A stretch of DNA of 42,785 nt from Azospirillaceae bacterium (GCA_028281465.1 JANQJV010000397.1:1-42785); one strand, 5' to 3'; counted from the first letter of the stretch, positions 8,627-19,566 are shown. The notes: generated by a model not told the origin, from the sequence alone. Made by a program: numbers and translations.

Positions 8627-10063
8627 TTATCCTTGTCGGCGGGCCGGACGTTCGGTGTCGAACCAGCGGTCGAGCTGGGCCGGCAGGGCGTTGGCCCAGG
8701 CGGTGATGGTGCCGGCCCCCAGGCACACCACCATGTCACCGGGCACGGCCAGCTCACCGACCAACGGCGCCAGGCTGTCCGGACCGGGCAGAGCCACCAC
8801 CTGACGGTGCCCGCGCATGCGCAGACCGTCGACCAGGCCATCGCGGCTCGCGCCGGGAATCGGCTGTTCCCCCGCGGCATAGACCTCGGCCACCACCACC
8901 ACGTCGGCATCGTTGAAGCAGGTGCAGAAATCCTCGAACAGATCAGACAGACGCGTGTAACGATGCGGCTGAACCACCGCGACGATGCGCCCCTGGCACG
9001 CCGTCCGTGCCGCCCTCAGCACCGCCGCGATCTCCACCGGGTGGTGGCCGTAGTCGTCGATCACCGTGATGCCGTTGGATTCGCCGGTGCGCGTGAAGCG
9101 CCGTTTGACACCGGCAAAGCCGTCCAAAGCCGCGCGCATGCACGCCGCCGGCAGCCCCATCTCGTGGCCGACCGCGATGGCGGCGAGGGCATTCTGCACG
9201 TTGTGCAGGCCGAACATGGGCAACCTCAGACCTTCGATGTGGGCAATGCACTGGCCGGAGCGGTCGTGCACCGCCACGTCGAAACGGGCGCCGGACCGGT
9301 CCAGCTCCACATTGAGGGCGCGCACGTCGGCCTGAGGGCTGAAGCCGTAGGTCACGATGCGCCGGTCCGAAACCCGGGCGATCATGGCCTGCACTTCCGG
9401 GTGGTCCAGGCACAACACGGCGAAGCCATAGAACGGGATGTTCTCGACGAAGGTGTCGAAGGCCTGGCGCAAGGCGTCGAAATCGCCGTAGTGCTCCATG
9501 TGCTCGGGATCGATGTTGGTGACCACGGCGACGGTGGACGGCAGCTTGACGAAAGTGCCGTCGGACTCGTCCGCCTCCACCACCATCCATTCACCGGCGC
9601 CGAGCCGGGCGTTGGTGCCGTAGGCATTGATGATGCCGCCGTTGATCACGGTGGGATCATGCCCAGCCTCGTCCAGGAGAGCCGCGATCATGGAGGTGGT
9701 GGTGGTCTTGCCGTGGGTGCCGCCGACGGCCACCGACGGCTTGAGCCGCATCAGCTCGGCCAGCATCTCGGCCCGCCGCACCACCGGCAGCAGGCTGCGC
9801 CGCGCCGCCGCCACCTCCGGGTTGTCGGCCTTCACCGCGGACGACACCACCACGACGCGCGCATCGCCCAGGTTATCGCCGACATGGCCGATATGCACGG
9901 GGATGCCCAGGCTGCGCAGGCGCCGAACATTGGCGTTGTCGTTGATGTCGGACCCCTGCACGGCGTAGCCGAGCGTGTTCAACACCTCAGCGATGCCGCT
10001 CATGCCGATGCCGCCGATGCCGACGAAATGCAGGGTGCCGATGGGTAGGGGCAGCCGTCTCAT
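8627..10063 (-). CDS. murC: UDP-N-acetylmuramate--L-alanine ligase MurC
   Basis: MurC adds L-alanine to UDP-MurNAc, the first of the four cytoplasmic Mur ligase steps. The N-terminal dinucleotide-like loop [17 protein letters not shown] is at residues 12-28. The ATP P-loop [11 protein letters not shown] starts at residue 115. EADESDGTF and the central-domain [11 protein letters not shown] motif follow at about 195-225. Length is 478 residues, as expected. The start codon overlaps the murG stop in an ATGA quartet (10060-10063), and murB begins right after its own stop, so murG-murC-murB should be translated together. Confidence 0.97.
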   Translation of the reverse strand: MRRLPLPIGTLHFVGIGGIGMSGIAEVLNTLGYAVQGSDINDNANVRRLRSLGIPVHIGHVGDNLGDARVVVVSSAVKADNPEVAAARRSLLPVVRRAEMLAELMRLKPSVAVGGTHGKTTTTSMIAALLDEAGHDPTVINGGIINAYGTNARLGAGEWMVVEADESDGTFVKLPSTVAVVTNIDPEHMEHYGDFDALRQAFDTFVENIPFYGFAVLCLDHPEVQAMIARVSDRRIVTYGFSPQADVRALNVELDRSGARFDVAVHDRSGQCIAHIEGLRLPMFGLHNVQNALAAIAVGHEMGLPAACMRAALDGFAGVKRRFTRTGESNGITVIDDYGHHPVEIAAVLRAARTACQGRIVAVVQPHRYTRLSDLFEDFCTCFNDADVVVVAEVYAAGEQPIPGASRDGLVDGLRMRGHRQVVALPGPDSLAPLVGELAVPGDMVVCLGAGTITAWANALPAQLDRWFDTERPARRQG

Positions 10064-11244
10064 GCCGCCAACTCCGTCAGGAAAGGGCGAGTGGCGCCGA
10101 CGCGGGCCGTGTCCTGGGTGCCACCTGCCGGGCCGATCCGACCGACCACCTCATCGGCCAGCGACCGGACCGCATCGACCGCGCCTGCGGAGAGCGCCGC
10201 CGCGGCCGCCGATGCCAAGACCTGCGGATGCGTGAACAGCCGTCTGAGCTGGACCGCCAAGGTCTCGGCGGTGAACTCGGCCTGTGGCACAACCCACCCT
10301 GCCCCGGTCCCCGCCAGCGCATACGCGTTGACGGTTTGGTGGTCGTCGGTGGCAAATGGGTACGGCACGAGAATGGAGGGCCGACCGATCATCGTCAGCT
10401 CGGCGATGCTCGAAGCACCGGCACGGCACACCACCAGATGGCTGGCGGCGAGGCGCTGCGGAATGTCGGTAAAGAAGCTGGCCAATTGGACATCGGCCAT
10501 GCCGCGCTCGGCATAGGCATGGCGCACGCGCTCCAGGTCTTCCGGTCGGCACTGTTGCGTGAGCTGGATGCGCCGGCGCAGGCACTCCGACAAGCACGCC
10601 AGGGCTCCCGGCAGCACATCGGCAAAGACGCGGGCTCCTTGGCTGCCACCGAAGACGCACAGCCGGATCGGGCCGGTCTCGTCGAGCGTGGGATAGGGCA
10701 CGCCACGCAAGGTCACAACCGCCGGCCGCACCGGGTTGCCGGTGAAGACCAGTTTGTCGGCATCCCCCACCCGGATGCCCTGCAGATCGGCGAAGGAAAG
10801 GGCGATGCGCGTCGCCTTCGGCGCCAAGAAGCGGTTGGCACGGCCGAGAACGGCATTCTGCTCGTGCAGCAGCACCGGGATATCCAAGGATTGGGCCGCC
10901 CGCACGGTGGGCAGAGACGGATAGCCGCCGAAACCGACCACCATGGCCGGCTGGACCCGGCGCAACAGTCGGCGTGCCTGAACAAAGCCGATGCCCAGCT
11001 CGACGACGGTGCGCACCTTGGACAAGACCCCGGCACCGAAAGTGCCGGCACGGATGCGGTGCACGCGGATACCAGCGACGGTCTCGTCGAAGGCCTGGCC
11101 GCGCCGATCGGTGACCAAGATCACCGCATGGCCGCGGTCGACCAGTTCGCGCGCCAACGCCTCGGCCGGAAACATGTGGCCACCCGTGCCACCGGCGGCG
11201 AGCACCACAGGCCGCGTGTCATCCATGGACAACGGTGCTGTCAT
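10060..11244 (-). CDS. murG: Lipid II synthase MurG
   Basis: MurG is the membrane-associated glycosyltransferase that adds GlcNAc from UDP-GlcNAc to lipid I, giving lipid II on the cytoplasmic face. The N-terminal glycine loop [18 protein letters not shown] is at about residues 13-30. [12 protein letters not shown] and [12 protein letters not shown] follow. The C-terminal donor-site motifs are [11 protein letters not shown] and [18 protein letters not shown], then [14 protein letters not shown]. The ATG at 11244 overlaps the ftsW stop (ATGA) and has GGAG 7 bases upstream; the frame stays open far upstream through ftsW, but that is a shadow. Length is 394 residues, slightly longer than E. coli MurG (355) because of a C-terminal tail. 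Confidence 0.96.
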   Translation of the reverse strand: MTAPLSMDDTRPVVLAAGGTGGHMFPAEALARELVDRGHAVILVTDRRGQAFDETVAGIRVHRIRAGTFGAGVLSKVRTVVELGIGFVQARRLLRRVQPAMVVGFGGYPSLPTVRAAQSLDIPVLLHEQNAVLGRANRFLAPKATRIALSFADLQGIRVGDADKLVFTGNPVRPAVVTLRGVPYPTLDETGPIRLCVFGGSQGARVFADVLPGALACLSECLRRRIQLTQQCRPEDLERVRHAYAERGMADVQLASFFTDIPQRLAASHLVVCRAGASSIAELTMIGRPSILVPYPFATDDHQTVNAYALAGTGAGWVVPQAEFTAETLAVQLRRLFTHPQVLASAAAAALSAGAVDAVRSLADEVVGRIGPAGGTQDTARVGATRPFLTELAA

Positions 11245-12365
11245 AGCGTTTCTCCCGTACTCAAGCGCTTGCGGGTGAGCGCAAGCACCATGCCCATGCC
11301 GATGCCCAAAGCGAGCAGCGACGAACCGCCATAGCTGATGAACGGCAGGGTCATTCCCTTGGTGGGCATCAGGTGCAGGCTGGAGCCCATGTTGATGAGC
11401 GCCTGCATGGCGAACTGGATTAAAAGGCCGCCGGCGGCCAGGAGTACGAAGAGGTTGGTGTCGGCAATCAGCCGGCTGAACCCACGCAGCACCACGAAAG
11501 CGAACAGGCCAACCAGGACCAGGCACCACAACAATCCCAGCTCTTCGCCGGCGACGGCGAACACGAAATCGGCGTGCGCGTCCGGCAGGTAGAACTTCAC
11601 CGTGCCCTGCCCCGGTCCGGTCCCGAACAGACCACCATTGCCGAAGGCTTCCAGCGACCGGTTGATCTGATAGGTGTCGCCGCTGCTTGGATCCAGGAAG
11701 CGGTCGATGCGACTGGTGACGTGCGGAAAGGTGAAATACGCCGCCACCAGACCCGTGAAGCCCAAGATCACCAGTGCTGCGACCATGGTCAGGCTGAGAC
11801 CAGCCAAGAAGAACTGGCTGAACCACACGCTGGAGATGACGAAGGCCATGCCCAGATCGGGCTGTAACAGCAACAGCGTCACCACCACCGCGTAGGACGC
11901 GACCGCCAGTGCCGTGCCGGGTACGCCCCACAGCGGCCGTTGCACGGCAAAGAACCAGGCGGTCGCCACGGCGAAAGCCGGCTTCACGAACTCCGATGGT
12001 TGCAGCGAAAAACCCGCCAGATGCACCCAACGTCGCGCCCCTTTGATCTCCGCCCCCGCCACCACGGTGAGCGCGACGAAGGCCAAGGAGGCAGCCAGCA
12101 TGATCAATGCCAATCGACGCACACCCGTGGGTGACAGCAATGAGACCACCAACATCAGGGCCACCGACGGTCCCAGAAAGATCAAGTGGCGCTCGACGAA
12201 GTGATAGGTGCCCAGACCGATGCGCTCGGCGACCGCCGGGCTGGCGGCCATGATCAGCACCGTGCCGTAGAAGATCAGCACGCCGAGTGCGCCCAGCGTC
12301 CAACGATCGACGGTCCACCACCAGCGGCCGAGCACGGAACGGTCGGTGCGGTCGAAGGCCATCAT
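11241..12365 (-). CDS. ftsW: Septal peptidoglycan glycosyltransferase FtsW
   Basis: FtsW is the SEDS-family polytopic membrane enzyme that polymerises lipid II at the septum with FtsI. About ten hydrophobic segments are visible. Family motifs include GARRWVHLAGFSLQPSEFVK near residue 110, and GLFGTGPGQGTVKFYLPDAH near 250. The end of the protein has the SEDS hallmark MPTKGMTLPFISYGGSSLLA. Length is 374 residues. The start is a double ATG at 12365/12362 overlapping the murD stop, with AGGAGG 7 bases upstream, a strong ribosome binding site. It overlaps murG downstream. Confidence 0.96.
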   Translation of the reverse strand: MMAFDRTDRSVLGRWWWTVDRWTLGALGVLIFYGTVLIMAASPAVAERIGLGTYHFVERHLIFLGPSVALMLVVSLLSPTGVRRLALIMLAASLAFVALTVVAGAEIKGARRWVHLAGFSLQPSEFVKPAFAVATAWFFAVQRPLWGVPGTALAVASYAVVVTLLLLQPDLGMAFVISSVWFSQFFLAGLSLTMVAALVILGFTGLVAAYFTFPHVTSRIDRFLDPSSGDTYQINRSLEAFGNGGLFGTGPGQGTVKFYLPDAHADFVFAVAGEELGLLWCLVLVGLFAFVVLRGFSRLIADTNLFVLLAAGGLLIQFAMQALINMGSSLHLMPTKGMTLPFISYGGSSLLALGIGMGMVLALTRKRLSTGETL

Positions 12366-13747
12366 GGCGATCCCTCCTGGGCCAAGGCGCGCACGGCCGC
12401 AGCGAAAACCTCGCCACGCGCTTCGAAATCGCGGAATTGGTCGAACGAGGCGCAGGCCGGTGACAACAGCACCACCGCACCGGGGTCGGCGCCGGCATGA
12501 CCGGCCGCCGTGCGCACGGCCGTGTTCAGATCGCCGCAGCAAGTGTAGGCGACACGGCCTCGGCACCAGGTGGCGAAAGCATCCATGGACTCGCCAATCA
12601 GATACGCGTGCCGAACGCGCGGCAGATACGCCTCCAATCCGTCCAGCCCACCCGCTTTGGCCTGGCCACCGACGATCCAGTGGATGGCATCGTAGCAAGC
12701 AAGCGCCCGGGCCGTCGCCTGCGCATTGGTCGCCTTGCTGTCGTTGATGAAGCGAACACCGCGCCAATCCAGCACCGGCTGCTGCCGGTGTGCCAGCCCG
12801 GGAAAGCTGGCGATCGCCCGCACCACCGTGGCGGTGTCAAGCCCGGCCAACCGGCAAGCGGCATAGGCCGCAGCGGCGTTCTCGGCGTTATGCCGGCCGG
12901 CCAGGGCCGGCACCCGACGCAGATCGAGCACGGCCCCAGCACCGCCAGGCATGGTATCAATCATTTGCTCGCCCACCACATAAACGCCGGCATCAAGTTC
13001 GCGTTCAGCCGAAACAGGGACCGCGTGCCAAGCACCGGTGGTGACCAGCGAGGCATAGAGACGTTGGCTGTGGTCGGTGTCGATACCAATGACGGCGGTC
13101 TGCCTCTTCTTCGGGTCCGTTTTGAAGATCAACGATTTGGCATAGATGTAGCCATCCAGGCCGCCGTGCCGGTCGAGATGATCGGGCGTGATGTTGAGAA
13201 GAACAGCCACGTCGAACGCGAGCGAGAATGTCAGCTCGAGCTGGTACGACGACATCTCCAGCACATACCAGCCGTCGGCTCCGAGCCGCGGGAAGGCCAG
13301 CGCCGGCGGCCCCAGATTGCCGCCGGCGGCATGGGCCAGACCGGCCTGGCCGAAGATATGCGCGACCAGCGCCGTGGTGGTGGATTTGCCATTGGTCCCC
13401 GTGATGCCGAGGGTGCGCGTCCCGGGGCAAGCACGGGCCAGAAGCTCAATATCGCCCAGTACCGGCACGCCGGCCCAGCGCGCTCGGCTGGCGACCGGAT
13501 GCGGCTCCGGATGGGTGTGCGGAATGCCCGGTGACAGCACCAGCGCGGCGATCCCATCCAGCGGCCGGTCCGTCAGATCGGTCAGGGCGAGACCCACCGC
13601 TTCGGCCTCGCGCCGGCGCACCGCTTCGTCGTCCCACGCCCATACCGCCGCCCCAGCCGCCAAGAGCGCGCGCGCCGCGGCCAGGCCGGAACGGCCCAGT
13701 CCCAGCACCGCATAGGGTCGGTCAAGCAGCGGAATGGCGTCGATCAT
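12362..13747 (-). CDS. murD: UDP-N-acetylmuramoylalanine--D-glutamate ligase MurD
   Basis: MurD adds D-glutamate to UDP-MurNAc-L-Ala in the cytoplasm. The N-terminal loop YAVLGLGRSGLAAARAL binds the UDP substrate. LVLSPGIPHTHP near residue 70 is typical of MurD. The ATP P-loop GTNGKSTTT starts at residue 117. EMSSYQLELT and NITPDHLDRHGG follow near 163 and 185. FINDSKATNAQAT near residue 318 is the MurD-specific C-domain motif, and VLLSPACASFDQF is near the end. Length is 461 residues. It starts 4 bases after the mraY stop and overlaps ftsW by an ATGA quartet. Confidence 0.97.
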   Translation of the reverse strand: MIDAIPLLDRPYAVLGLGRSGLAAARALLAAGAAVWAWDDEAVRRREAEAVGLALTDLTDRPLDGIAALVLSPGIPHTHPEPHPVASRARWAGVPVLGDIELLARACPGTRTLGITGTNGKSTTTALVAHIFGQAGLAHAAGGNLGPPALAFPRLGADGWYVLEMSSYQLELTFSLAFDVAVLLNITPDHLDRHGGLDGYIYAKSLIFKTDPKKRQTAVIGIDTDHSQRLYASLVTTGAWHAVPVSAERELDAGVYVVGEQMIDTMPGGAGAVLDLRRVPALAGRHNAENAAAAYAACRLAGLDTATVVRAIASFPGLAHRQQPVLDWRGVRFINDSKATNAQATARALACYDAIHWIVGGQAKAGGLDGLEAYLPRVRHAYLIGESMDAFATWCRGRVAYTCCGDLNTAVRTAAGHAGADPGAVVLLSPACASFDQFRDFEARGEVFAAAVRALAQEGSP

Positions 13748-13751
13748 GGCC

Positions 13752-14837
13752 TCACCGCAGCTTCAGCGTGGACAGCCCAATCAGGGCCAGGATGACGGCG
13801 ATGATCCAGAACCGGATCACAATGGTCGGTTCGGCCCAGCCGAGCTTCTCGAAGTGGTGGTGCAACGGCGCCATGCGGAACACGCGCTTGCCGGTCAACC
13901 TGAACGAGGTGACCTGCACGATCACCGACACGGTCTCGACCACGAACAATCCGCCGATGATGGCGAGCACGATCTCGTGCTTGGTGACCACGGCGATGGC
14001 ACCCAAGGCACCGCCGATCGACAGCGAACCGGTGTCGCCCATGAACACCATGGCCGGCGGCGCGTTGAACCAAAGGAAACCCAGGCCCGCCCCAAGCAGA
14101 GCACCACACAAGACGGCCAATTCGCCGGCGCCGGGAACATGATTGATCTGCAGGTAGGTGGCAAAGATGACGTTGCCGGTAAGATAGGCGATCAGCCCGA
14201 AGCAGCTCGCGGCGATCATCACGGGCACGATGGCCAACCCGTCCAAGCCATCGGTGAGGTTGACGGCGTTGGAAGCACCGACGATGACGAAAACGGCAAA
14301 AGGAATAATGAACCAACCGAGATTGATTAGAATATCCTTAAAAAACGGGATGGCCACGCCGGACGACAGCGGTTCGGCGGTCACCAACACCGCCAACCAG
14401 GCTGCCGCCACAGCGATGCCGATCTGGCAGGCCAGCTTGAACCGTCCGGGCAAACCGCGCGTGTTGCGCTTGGTTAGCTTCAGGTAATCGTCACCGAAGC
14501 CGATCAGGCCATAGCCCAGGAACACCAGCAGCACGATCCACAGATAGCCATTGGTCAGATCGACCCAGAGCACCGCACTCACGGCCACGGCGATCAGGAT
14601 CATCAGCCCGCCCATGGTGGGCGTGCCGCGCTTCTTGAAATGGGTTTCCGGGCCATCGTCGCGGATCGGCTGGCCGGCACCCTGTTTGCTCTTCAGCCAG
14701 GTAATCAGCCGCGGACCAATGACGAAGCTGATGATCAGCGCCGTCATGATGGCACCGCCGGTGCGGAACGTGATGTAGCGGAACAAGTTGAACACGCCGA
14801 CCTGGTCGGCGAGTGGGAACAGCAGGTTGTACAGCAT
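13752..14837 (-). CDS. mraY: Phospho-MurNAc-pentapeptide transferase MraY
   Basis: MraY is the polytopic inner-membrane enzyme that transfers phospho-MurNAc-pentapeptide to undecaprenyl phosphate, making lipid I. About ten transmembrane segments are visible. The acidic catalytic motifs are GFGDDYLKL near residue 107, [10 protein letters not shown] near 200, and [12 protein letters not shown] near 275. The cytoplasmic [11 protein letters not shown] motif is near 330, and [11 protein letters not shown] is near 70. The ATG at 14837 begins the family-typical [12 protein letters not shown]; the frame is open further upstream but inside the murF end. Length is 361 residues, standard. It begins 16 bases after the murF stop codon. 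Confidence 0.97.
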   Translation of the reverse strand: MLYNLLFPLADQVGVFNLFRYITFRTGGAIMTALIISFVIGPRLITWLKSKQGAGQPIRDDGPETHFKKRGTPTMGGLMILIAVAVSAVLWVDLTNGYLWIVLLVFLGYGLIGFGDDYLKLTKRNTRGLPGRFKLACQIGIAVAAAWLAVLVTAEPLSSGVAIPFFKDILINLGWFIIPFAVFVIVGASNAVNLTDGLDGLAIVPVMIAASCFGLIAYLTGNVIFATYLQINHVPGAGELAVLCGALLGAGLGFLWFNAPPAMVFMGDTGSLSIGGALGAIAVVTKHEIVLAIIGGLFVVETVSVIVQVTSFRLTGKRVFRMAPLHHHFEKLGWAEPTIVIRFWIIAVILALIGLSTLKLR

Positions 14838-14853
14838 GACCGGCCTTTTCCCC

Positions 14854-16332
14854 TCACCCCGCCGCCCGGGCCCGCAGCGGCACAACGCCGCTGCCGCCGG
14901 CACCGCCCGCGCCGCCGGCCTCGTCCAAGGCCAGGAGCGCCTGCACCACCCGGGCCATGCGGCTCCCCAGCGAACCTTTGACCATCACCACGTCGCCGCC
15001 CTGCACCGACGCCGCCACGGCCGGAGCCAAGGCACGGCTGTCATCGGCGTAACCACCGCGCCGATCGTGCGGCACGCGCTCAAACAGGGCGCGCATGCGC
15101 GGCCCGCAACAGAATACCTGGTCCACTTCGGCGGCCCGCAGCGGCTCCCACAAACCGGCGTGGAAGGCGTCGGCATCCGCGCCCAGCTCGAGCATGTCGC
15201 CGAGCACGGCGATCCGCCGACCACCAGCTCCGGGGTCGAGTTTGCCAAGCACCGAGAACGCCGCCGCCATGGCGACCGGGCTGGCGTTGTAGCTCTCGTC
15301 GATCAGGGTGAAACTGCCCTGCCGCAGGGAGATGCGCTGGCGCGTGCCGCGGCCCTTGACCGGCTGCAAGGTTGCGAGCGCGCGCGCCGCGGTCGCCATG
15401 TCGGCGCCGGCCGCGTGCACGGCCAGGAGCACGGCCAGGCTATTCATCACCCAGTGCTTGCCGGGCAGCGCGATGCAGAACTGCAGCCGCTCCCGCTTGA
15501 TCACCGCGGTCACCGCGCTGCACGTCGCGTGCAACGAGCAGTCGATCAGGCGGGCATCGGCATCCGGCGCGGCGCCAAAGCGCCAGATGCGAGTCAGGCC
15601 CTGACGCTCGGCGTGTGCGGTCAACCGGGCGATGTGGGCGTTGTCGGCATTCAGGATGGCGGTGCCGTTGGGCATCATGCCCTCAAAAATCTCCGCCTTG
15701 GCGTCGGCAATGCCTTCGATCGATGCGAAGTGTTCCAGGTGCACCGCCTCGACTGTGGTGATGACGGCCACGTCCGGGCGCACCTGGCGGGTGAGCGCCG
15801 CAATCTCGCCGGCATGGTTCATCCCCAGCTCGAACACGCCGTAGTCGACGTCGTGCGGCAGGCGCGCCAGGCTGAGTGGTACGCCCCAATGGTTGTTCAG
15901 GCTGCCGGTGGTGCCGAAGGTCTTGCCCTGGGCGGCGAGACACCGGATCAGGGCTTCCTTGGTGCCGGTCTTGCCGACCGAACCGGTGACGCCGACGATG
16001 GGCGCCGCGCAGTGCAGCCGGGCGAAGCGGCCGAGCGCCTGCAGGCCCTCGAAGGTGTCGTCGACCACGGCGAGCGGCGCGTCCGCCGGCAGGCCGTCGG
16101 GCCGGCGCGCCACCAGGGCGGCCGCGGCACCCGCACGCAGGGCGGCGGCGGCGAAGTCGTGGCCGTCGAAGGTCGGTCCCTTCAGGGCGACGAACAACTC
16201 ACCTGGTTTGAGACTGCGACTGTCGATCGATACGCCACCGGCCTGCCAGGGCCGGCCGACCGCGCGACCACCGGTCGCGGTCGCCACCGCGTCCGCCGTC
16301 CACAGCGGGCGTGGCACATCCAGCGCTGTCAT
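14854..16332 (-). CDS. murF: UDP-MurNAc-tripeptide--D-Ala-D-Ala ligase MurF
   Basis: MurF adds the Ddl product D-Ala-D-Ala to the UDP-MurNAc-tripeptide, completing the pentapeptide. [17 protein letters not shown] (residues 36-52) is the N-terminal UDP-binding region. The P-loop [10 protein letters not shown] is at 117-126. [13 protein letters not shown] and [12 protein letters not shown] follow near 147 and 167. [13 protein letters not shown] near 320 is the C-domain motif. The protein ends in a Gly/Ala-rich tail (AGGAGGAGG) beyond the usual fold. Length is 492 residues. Its start overlaps the murE stop in an ATGA quartet at 16329-16332. Confidence 0.96.
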   Translation of the reverse strand: MTALDVPRPLWTADAVATATGGRAVGRPWQAGGVSIDSRSLKPGELFVALKGPTFDGHDFAAAALRAGAAAALVARRPDGLPADAPLAVVDDTFEGLQALGRFARLHCAAPIVGVTGSVGKTGTKEALIRCLAAQGKTFGTTGSLNNHWGVPLSLARLPHDVDYGVFELGMNHAGEIAALTRQVRPDVAVITTVEAVHLEHFASIEGIADAKAEIFEGMMPNGTAILNADNAHIARLTAHAERQGLTRIWRFGAAPDADARLIDCSLHATCSAVTAVIKRERLQFCIALPGKHWVMNSLAVLLAVHAAGADMATAARALATLQPVKGRGTRQRISLRQGSFTLIDESYNASPVAMAAAFSVLGKLDPGAGGRRIAVLGDMLELGADADAFHAGLWEPLRAAEVDQVFCCGPRMRALFERVPHDRRGGYADDSRALAPAVAASVQGGDVVMVKGSLGSRMARVVQALLALDEAGGAGGAGGSGVVPLRARAAG

Positions 16333-17837
16333 TCCAAGCCCTCCTCCACGACGGACCGGGCCGTTTCGGCATCGTCGAACGGCCGCACCTCATTGCCCAC
16401 AATCTGCCCTTGTTCATGCCCCTTGCCGGCGATCAACAGCACGTCGTCCGGCCCCAGGCCACGGATGCCCGCCCGGATTGCCTCGGCACGGTCGCCGATC
16501 TCTTCTGCGGGACGACCGACCCCAGCCAACACCTGATGCCGGATCGCGGCAGGGTCTTCCGAACGCGGGTTGTCATCGGTCACGATCACCCGATCCGCCA
16601 AGCGTGTGGCAATCTCCCCCATCATCGGACGCTTACCCGGATCACGGTCACCGCCGCAGCCGACCACCACCACGAGCCGGTCACGGGTGTGCGGGCGGAT
16701 GGCGGTGAGTACGGTCTCGAGCGCATCCGGCTTGTGGGCGTAATCGACGTAGATGGCAGCTCCATTCGGGTGCCGCGCCACCGGCTGCAGCCGACCGGTC
16801 ACGCCGACGAGGTTGGTCGCCGCGGTGATCACCGCCGGCGCCGCGGCCTCCGCATCGGGCATCCCAGCCAAGACCAGACCAATCGCACACAGCACGTTGT
16901 GGGCCTGGAAGCGGCCAATCAGGCCCAGTGCCAAATCATGACGCCGACCAAACACGTCGAAGCTGACCAACTGGCCATGGGCGTGTGGCCTGGCCGCACA
17001 CAATCGCAACGCATCGCCACGGCTGCCATAGGTGAGGACCCTGTGACCACGCCGGTGACAGGTCGCCGCCAGCTCCGAAATGCACGGCACATCGGCGTTG
17101 AGCACCGCCGTACCGCCGGACTGCAGAACTTCGTCAAACAGGCGCGCCTTGGCGGCGAAGTATGCTTGCATGGTGCCGTGGTAGTCGAGGTGGTCGCGGC
17201 TCAAGTTGGTGAACGCCGCCGCCGCGATGCGCATGCCATCCAAGCGGTATTGCGCCAGCCCGTGGCTGGACGCCTCGACCGCCAGGTGATCGATGCCTCG
17301 CGCGGCCAAGGTGGCCAAGGTGGCGTGCAGCGCCACTGGGTCGGGGGTGGTCAACGACCCTTTCTCGGTCCAACCATCGGCAATCACCCCAAGCGTACCC
17401 AGGCTGGCGGCAGCCTGCCCCAGCGCCTGCCACAACTGTCGGGTGAACTGTACCACCGAGGTCTTGCCGCTGGTGCCGGTGACGGCCGCGATGGTGCGCG
17501 GCTGCGCGGCATGGAAACGCGACGCCAGAAGCGCGAAGCGCCTGCGCGGCCGATCGTCCTGGATCAGCACCACATCTCCGCCGGCCGTCTCAGGCAGCCG
17601 CGCGCCCGGTGGCGCCAACACGGCCACGGCGCCGCGTGACACCGCCTCGGGAATAAACTGGCGCCCATCCAGACGCGCGCCCGGCAGGGCAGCGAACAGG
17701 TAACCGGCACGCACATCCCGGGAATCCGCCGTCAACCCTGCGACGACCGGGTCCGCGGCATGGAACGTCGGCCCACCGTCCGTCAAGGCGGAGCCGGGCA
17801 AGGCGGGATCAGGGAGCATGAGTTCTGAAAGCCGCAA
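16329..17837 (-). CDS. murE: UDP-MurNAc-L-Ala-D-Glu--meso-diaminopimelate ligase MurE
   Basis: MurE adds the third stem-peptide residue in the cytoplasm. The P-loop GTSGKTS is at 121-127, the expected carbamylated lysine lies in YFAAKARLF (Lys230), and DNPRSEDP at 422-429 is the signature selecting meso-diaminopimelate, so the wall is of the usual Gram-negative type. A TTG start at 17837 is chosen: GGAGG lies 8 bases upstream and the product then begins (M)RLSELM, as MurE proteins commonly do. An ATG at 17819 is the alternative but has no good ribosome binding site. The frame is open to 17900 inside ftsI. Length is 502 residues, and it overlaps the ftsI end by 29 bases. Confidence 0.95.
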   Translation of the reverse strand: MRLSELMLPDPALPGSALTDGGPTFHAADPVVAGLTADSRDVRAGYLFAALPGARLDGRQFIPEAVSRGAVAVLAPPGARLPETAGGDVVLIQDDRPRRRFALLASRFHAAQPRTIAAVTGTSGKTSVVQFTRQLWQALGQAAASLGTLGVIADGWTEKGSLTTPDPVALHATLATLAARGIDHLAVEASSHGLAQYRLDGMRIAAAAFTNLSRDHLDYHGTMQAYFAAKARLFDEVLQSGGTAVLNADVPCISELAATCHRRGHRVLTYGSRGDALRLCAARPHAHGQLVSFDVFGRRHDLALGLIGRFQAHNVLCAIGLVLAGMPDAEAAAPAVITAATNLVGVTGRLQPVARHPNGAAIYVDYAHKPDALETVLTAIRPHTRDRLVVVVGCGGDRDPGKRPMMGEIATRLADRVIVTDDNPRSEDPAAIRHQVLAGVGRPAEEIGDRAEAIRAGIRGLGPDDVLLIAGKGHEQGQIVGNEVRPFDDAETARSVVEEGLE

Positions 17838-19566
17838 GGGTTGAGCCTCCGGGTTGGAGATCGACCGCCATCGCCTGGCGTACCTCGGGCCGGGTTTCAT
17901 CCACCGGATCGATGCCGAGCATCGGGCCGATTTCTCGGATCAGACGACCCACCACCGGCGCGGCAACCCAGCCTCCGGTCGCATAGCCGAAGGTGGATTC
18001 ATTACCCTTGGGTTCGTCGATCATGACGAACACGATCAGCCGCGGCGCATGCATGGGGAACGCGCCAAGGAAGGAAGACAAGCGGGCATGCCGGCTGTAG
18101 TGACGCCCGCGCGGCTTCTCGGCGGTTCCCGTCTTGCCGCCGACCAAATAGCCGGGTACGTCGGCCTTGGAGGCCGTGCCTTCTTGCACCACCGTGCGCA
18201 GGAGCTGGCGAATGTGTTGCGAGGTGCGTTCGGAAATGACGCGCTCACCCGGGACTTCGACCCCCGGTGTGCGTTTCAGCAAGGTCGGGGCGCGCAGGAT
18301 GCCACCATTGATGATGGCGGCAGCGGCCGTCACCAGATGTAGCGGACTGACCGAGATGCCATGGCCATAGGAGATCGTCATGGTATTGATCTCGCGCCAC
18401 GGACTGGGCGCCAGCGGCCAGGCCGCCTCGGGCACCTCCACCGGCACCGGGCGCAGCAGACCCAGCTTGCGCATGAAGGCGCGTTGCGCCGGCGTGCCGA
18501 CATGCAGCGCCATCTTCACCGAGCCGATATTGGACGAGTACTTGAAAATCTCAGACACCGTGAGCCAACGACCCTCGCCGTGGAAATCGTTGATGGTGAA
18601 GCGGCCAATCCGGATCGGGTGCCGGGCATCGAAGCTGTCCGACAGCGAAACCTGCCCCGACTCCAGCGCCAGCGCCGTGTTAAAGATTTTGAAGGTTGAC
18701 CCCATCTCGTACACACCGAGTGTGTTGCGGTTGAAGCGTGCCTCGGTGGGGGCGGGGCCGGGCGTATGCGGATCGAAATCCGGCAATGAGACCATGGCCA
18801 GGATCTCCGCCGTGTGTAGGTCCACCACCAGACCGGCACCACCGATTGCCCGAAAATCGGCGATCTGCTCGATCATGGCCTGCTTCAGTTTGTGCTGGAT
18901 GCGCAGGTCGATGGACAGATCGACCGGATCCAGGCTCGCTTGCAACCGGCTGTCCAGGGATTGTTCCAAACCGGCCAACCCCTTGTTGTCGACGCCGGTG
19001 TAGCCAACGATATGGGAGATCAGGGGGCCTGGCGGGTAAAAACGGCGTTCCTCCCGCTGGAAGGCCAGACCGGGCACACCGAGACGGTGCACCGCGGCAT
19101 GCTGGCGTGGCGTGAGGTGGCGCTTCAGCCAGATGAAGCGGCGATCGCTGTCGAGCTTGTTCACAAGTTCGGCATGGACCAGGCCAGGCAGTGCCGCAGT
19201 TAGTTTGCCCGCGGCTTCAGCCGGATCGAGGATCAACCTGGCGTCAGCATAGAGGGAGGCGGTGGCCAGCGAGGTCGCCAGGACCATGCCATTGCGGTCG
19301 ACGATGTCGGCCCGGTCGACCGGACGGAATACCGGCCTGCTCTGGGCCCGCGCTGGTTCCCCCCCCTGGCTGAGGGCCGTGGCATCAACGAGGCGTACGC
19401 CGATGACCAAGAACGCCAAGGTCAACATCACACCAGCGACGATTAACCGTGAACGCCCGGTCTCCAGCGCTTCCGACACGGTCTGACGCGGCCGCACGGC
19501 GGCGGCCTCGGCCCACTGCCACAAGGTCGGCGCCCGTTCGTCTGCCGCCTGGCTGCACCGGATCAT
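17809..19566 (-). CDS. ftsI: Septal peptidoglycan transpeptidase FtsI (PBP3)
   Basis: FtsI is the class B penicillin-binding protein that cross-links septal peptidoglycan, working with FtsW. One transmembrane anchor lies at about residues 41-58 (LIVAGVMLTLAFLVIGVR). A pedestal domain follows, with ADIVDRNGMVLATSL near 86. The transpeptidase domain has all three active-site motifs: STFK at 290-293 (serine nucleophile), SSN at 344-346, and KTG at 478-480. Length is 585 residues, as expected. The start overlaps the ftsL stop in an ATGA quartet (19563-19566). Its end overlaps the start of murE. Confidence 0.97.
   Translation of the reverse strand: MIRCSQAADERAPTLWQWAEAAAVRPRQTVSEALETGRSRLIVAGVMLTLAFLVIGVRLVDATALSQGGEPARAQSRPVFRPVDRADIVDRNGMVLATSLATASLYADARLILDPAEAAGKLTAALPGLVHAELVNKLDSDRRFIWLKRHLTPRQHAAVHRLGVPGLAFQREERRFYPPGPLISHIVGYTGVDNKGLAGLEQSLDSRLQASLDPVDLSIDLRIQHKLKQAMIEQIADFRAIGGAGLVVDLHTAEILAMVSLPDFDPHTPGPAPTEARFNRNTLGVYEMGSTFKIFNTALALESGQVSLSDSFDARHPIRIGRFTINDFHGEGRWLTVSEIFKYSSNIGSVKMALHVGTPAQRAFMRKLGLLRPVPVEVPEAAWPLAPSPWREINTMTISYGHGISVSPLHLVTAAAAIINGGILRAPTLLKRTPGVEVPGERVISERTSQHIRQLLRTVVQEGTASKADVPGYLVGGKTGTAEKPRGRHYSRHARLSSFLGAFPMHAPRLIVFVMIDEPKGNESTFGYATGGWVAAPVVGRLIREIGPMLGIDPVDETRPEVRQAMAVDLQPGGSTLAAFRTHAP

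Noticed and set aside
10060-12498. 812-codon frame running from inside murD through ftsW into murG
   Set aside because: Only the last 394 codons resemble MurG. The rest is the opposite-frame shadow of ftsW, whose own frame has clear SEDS motifs and a strong ribosome binding site.
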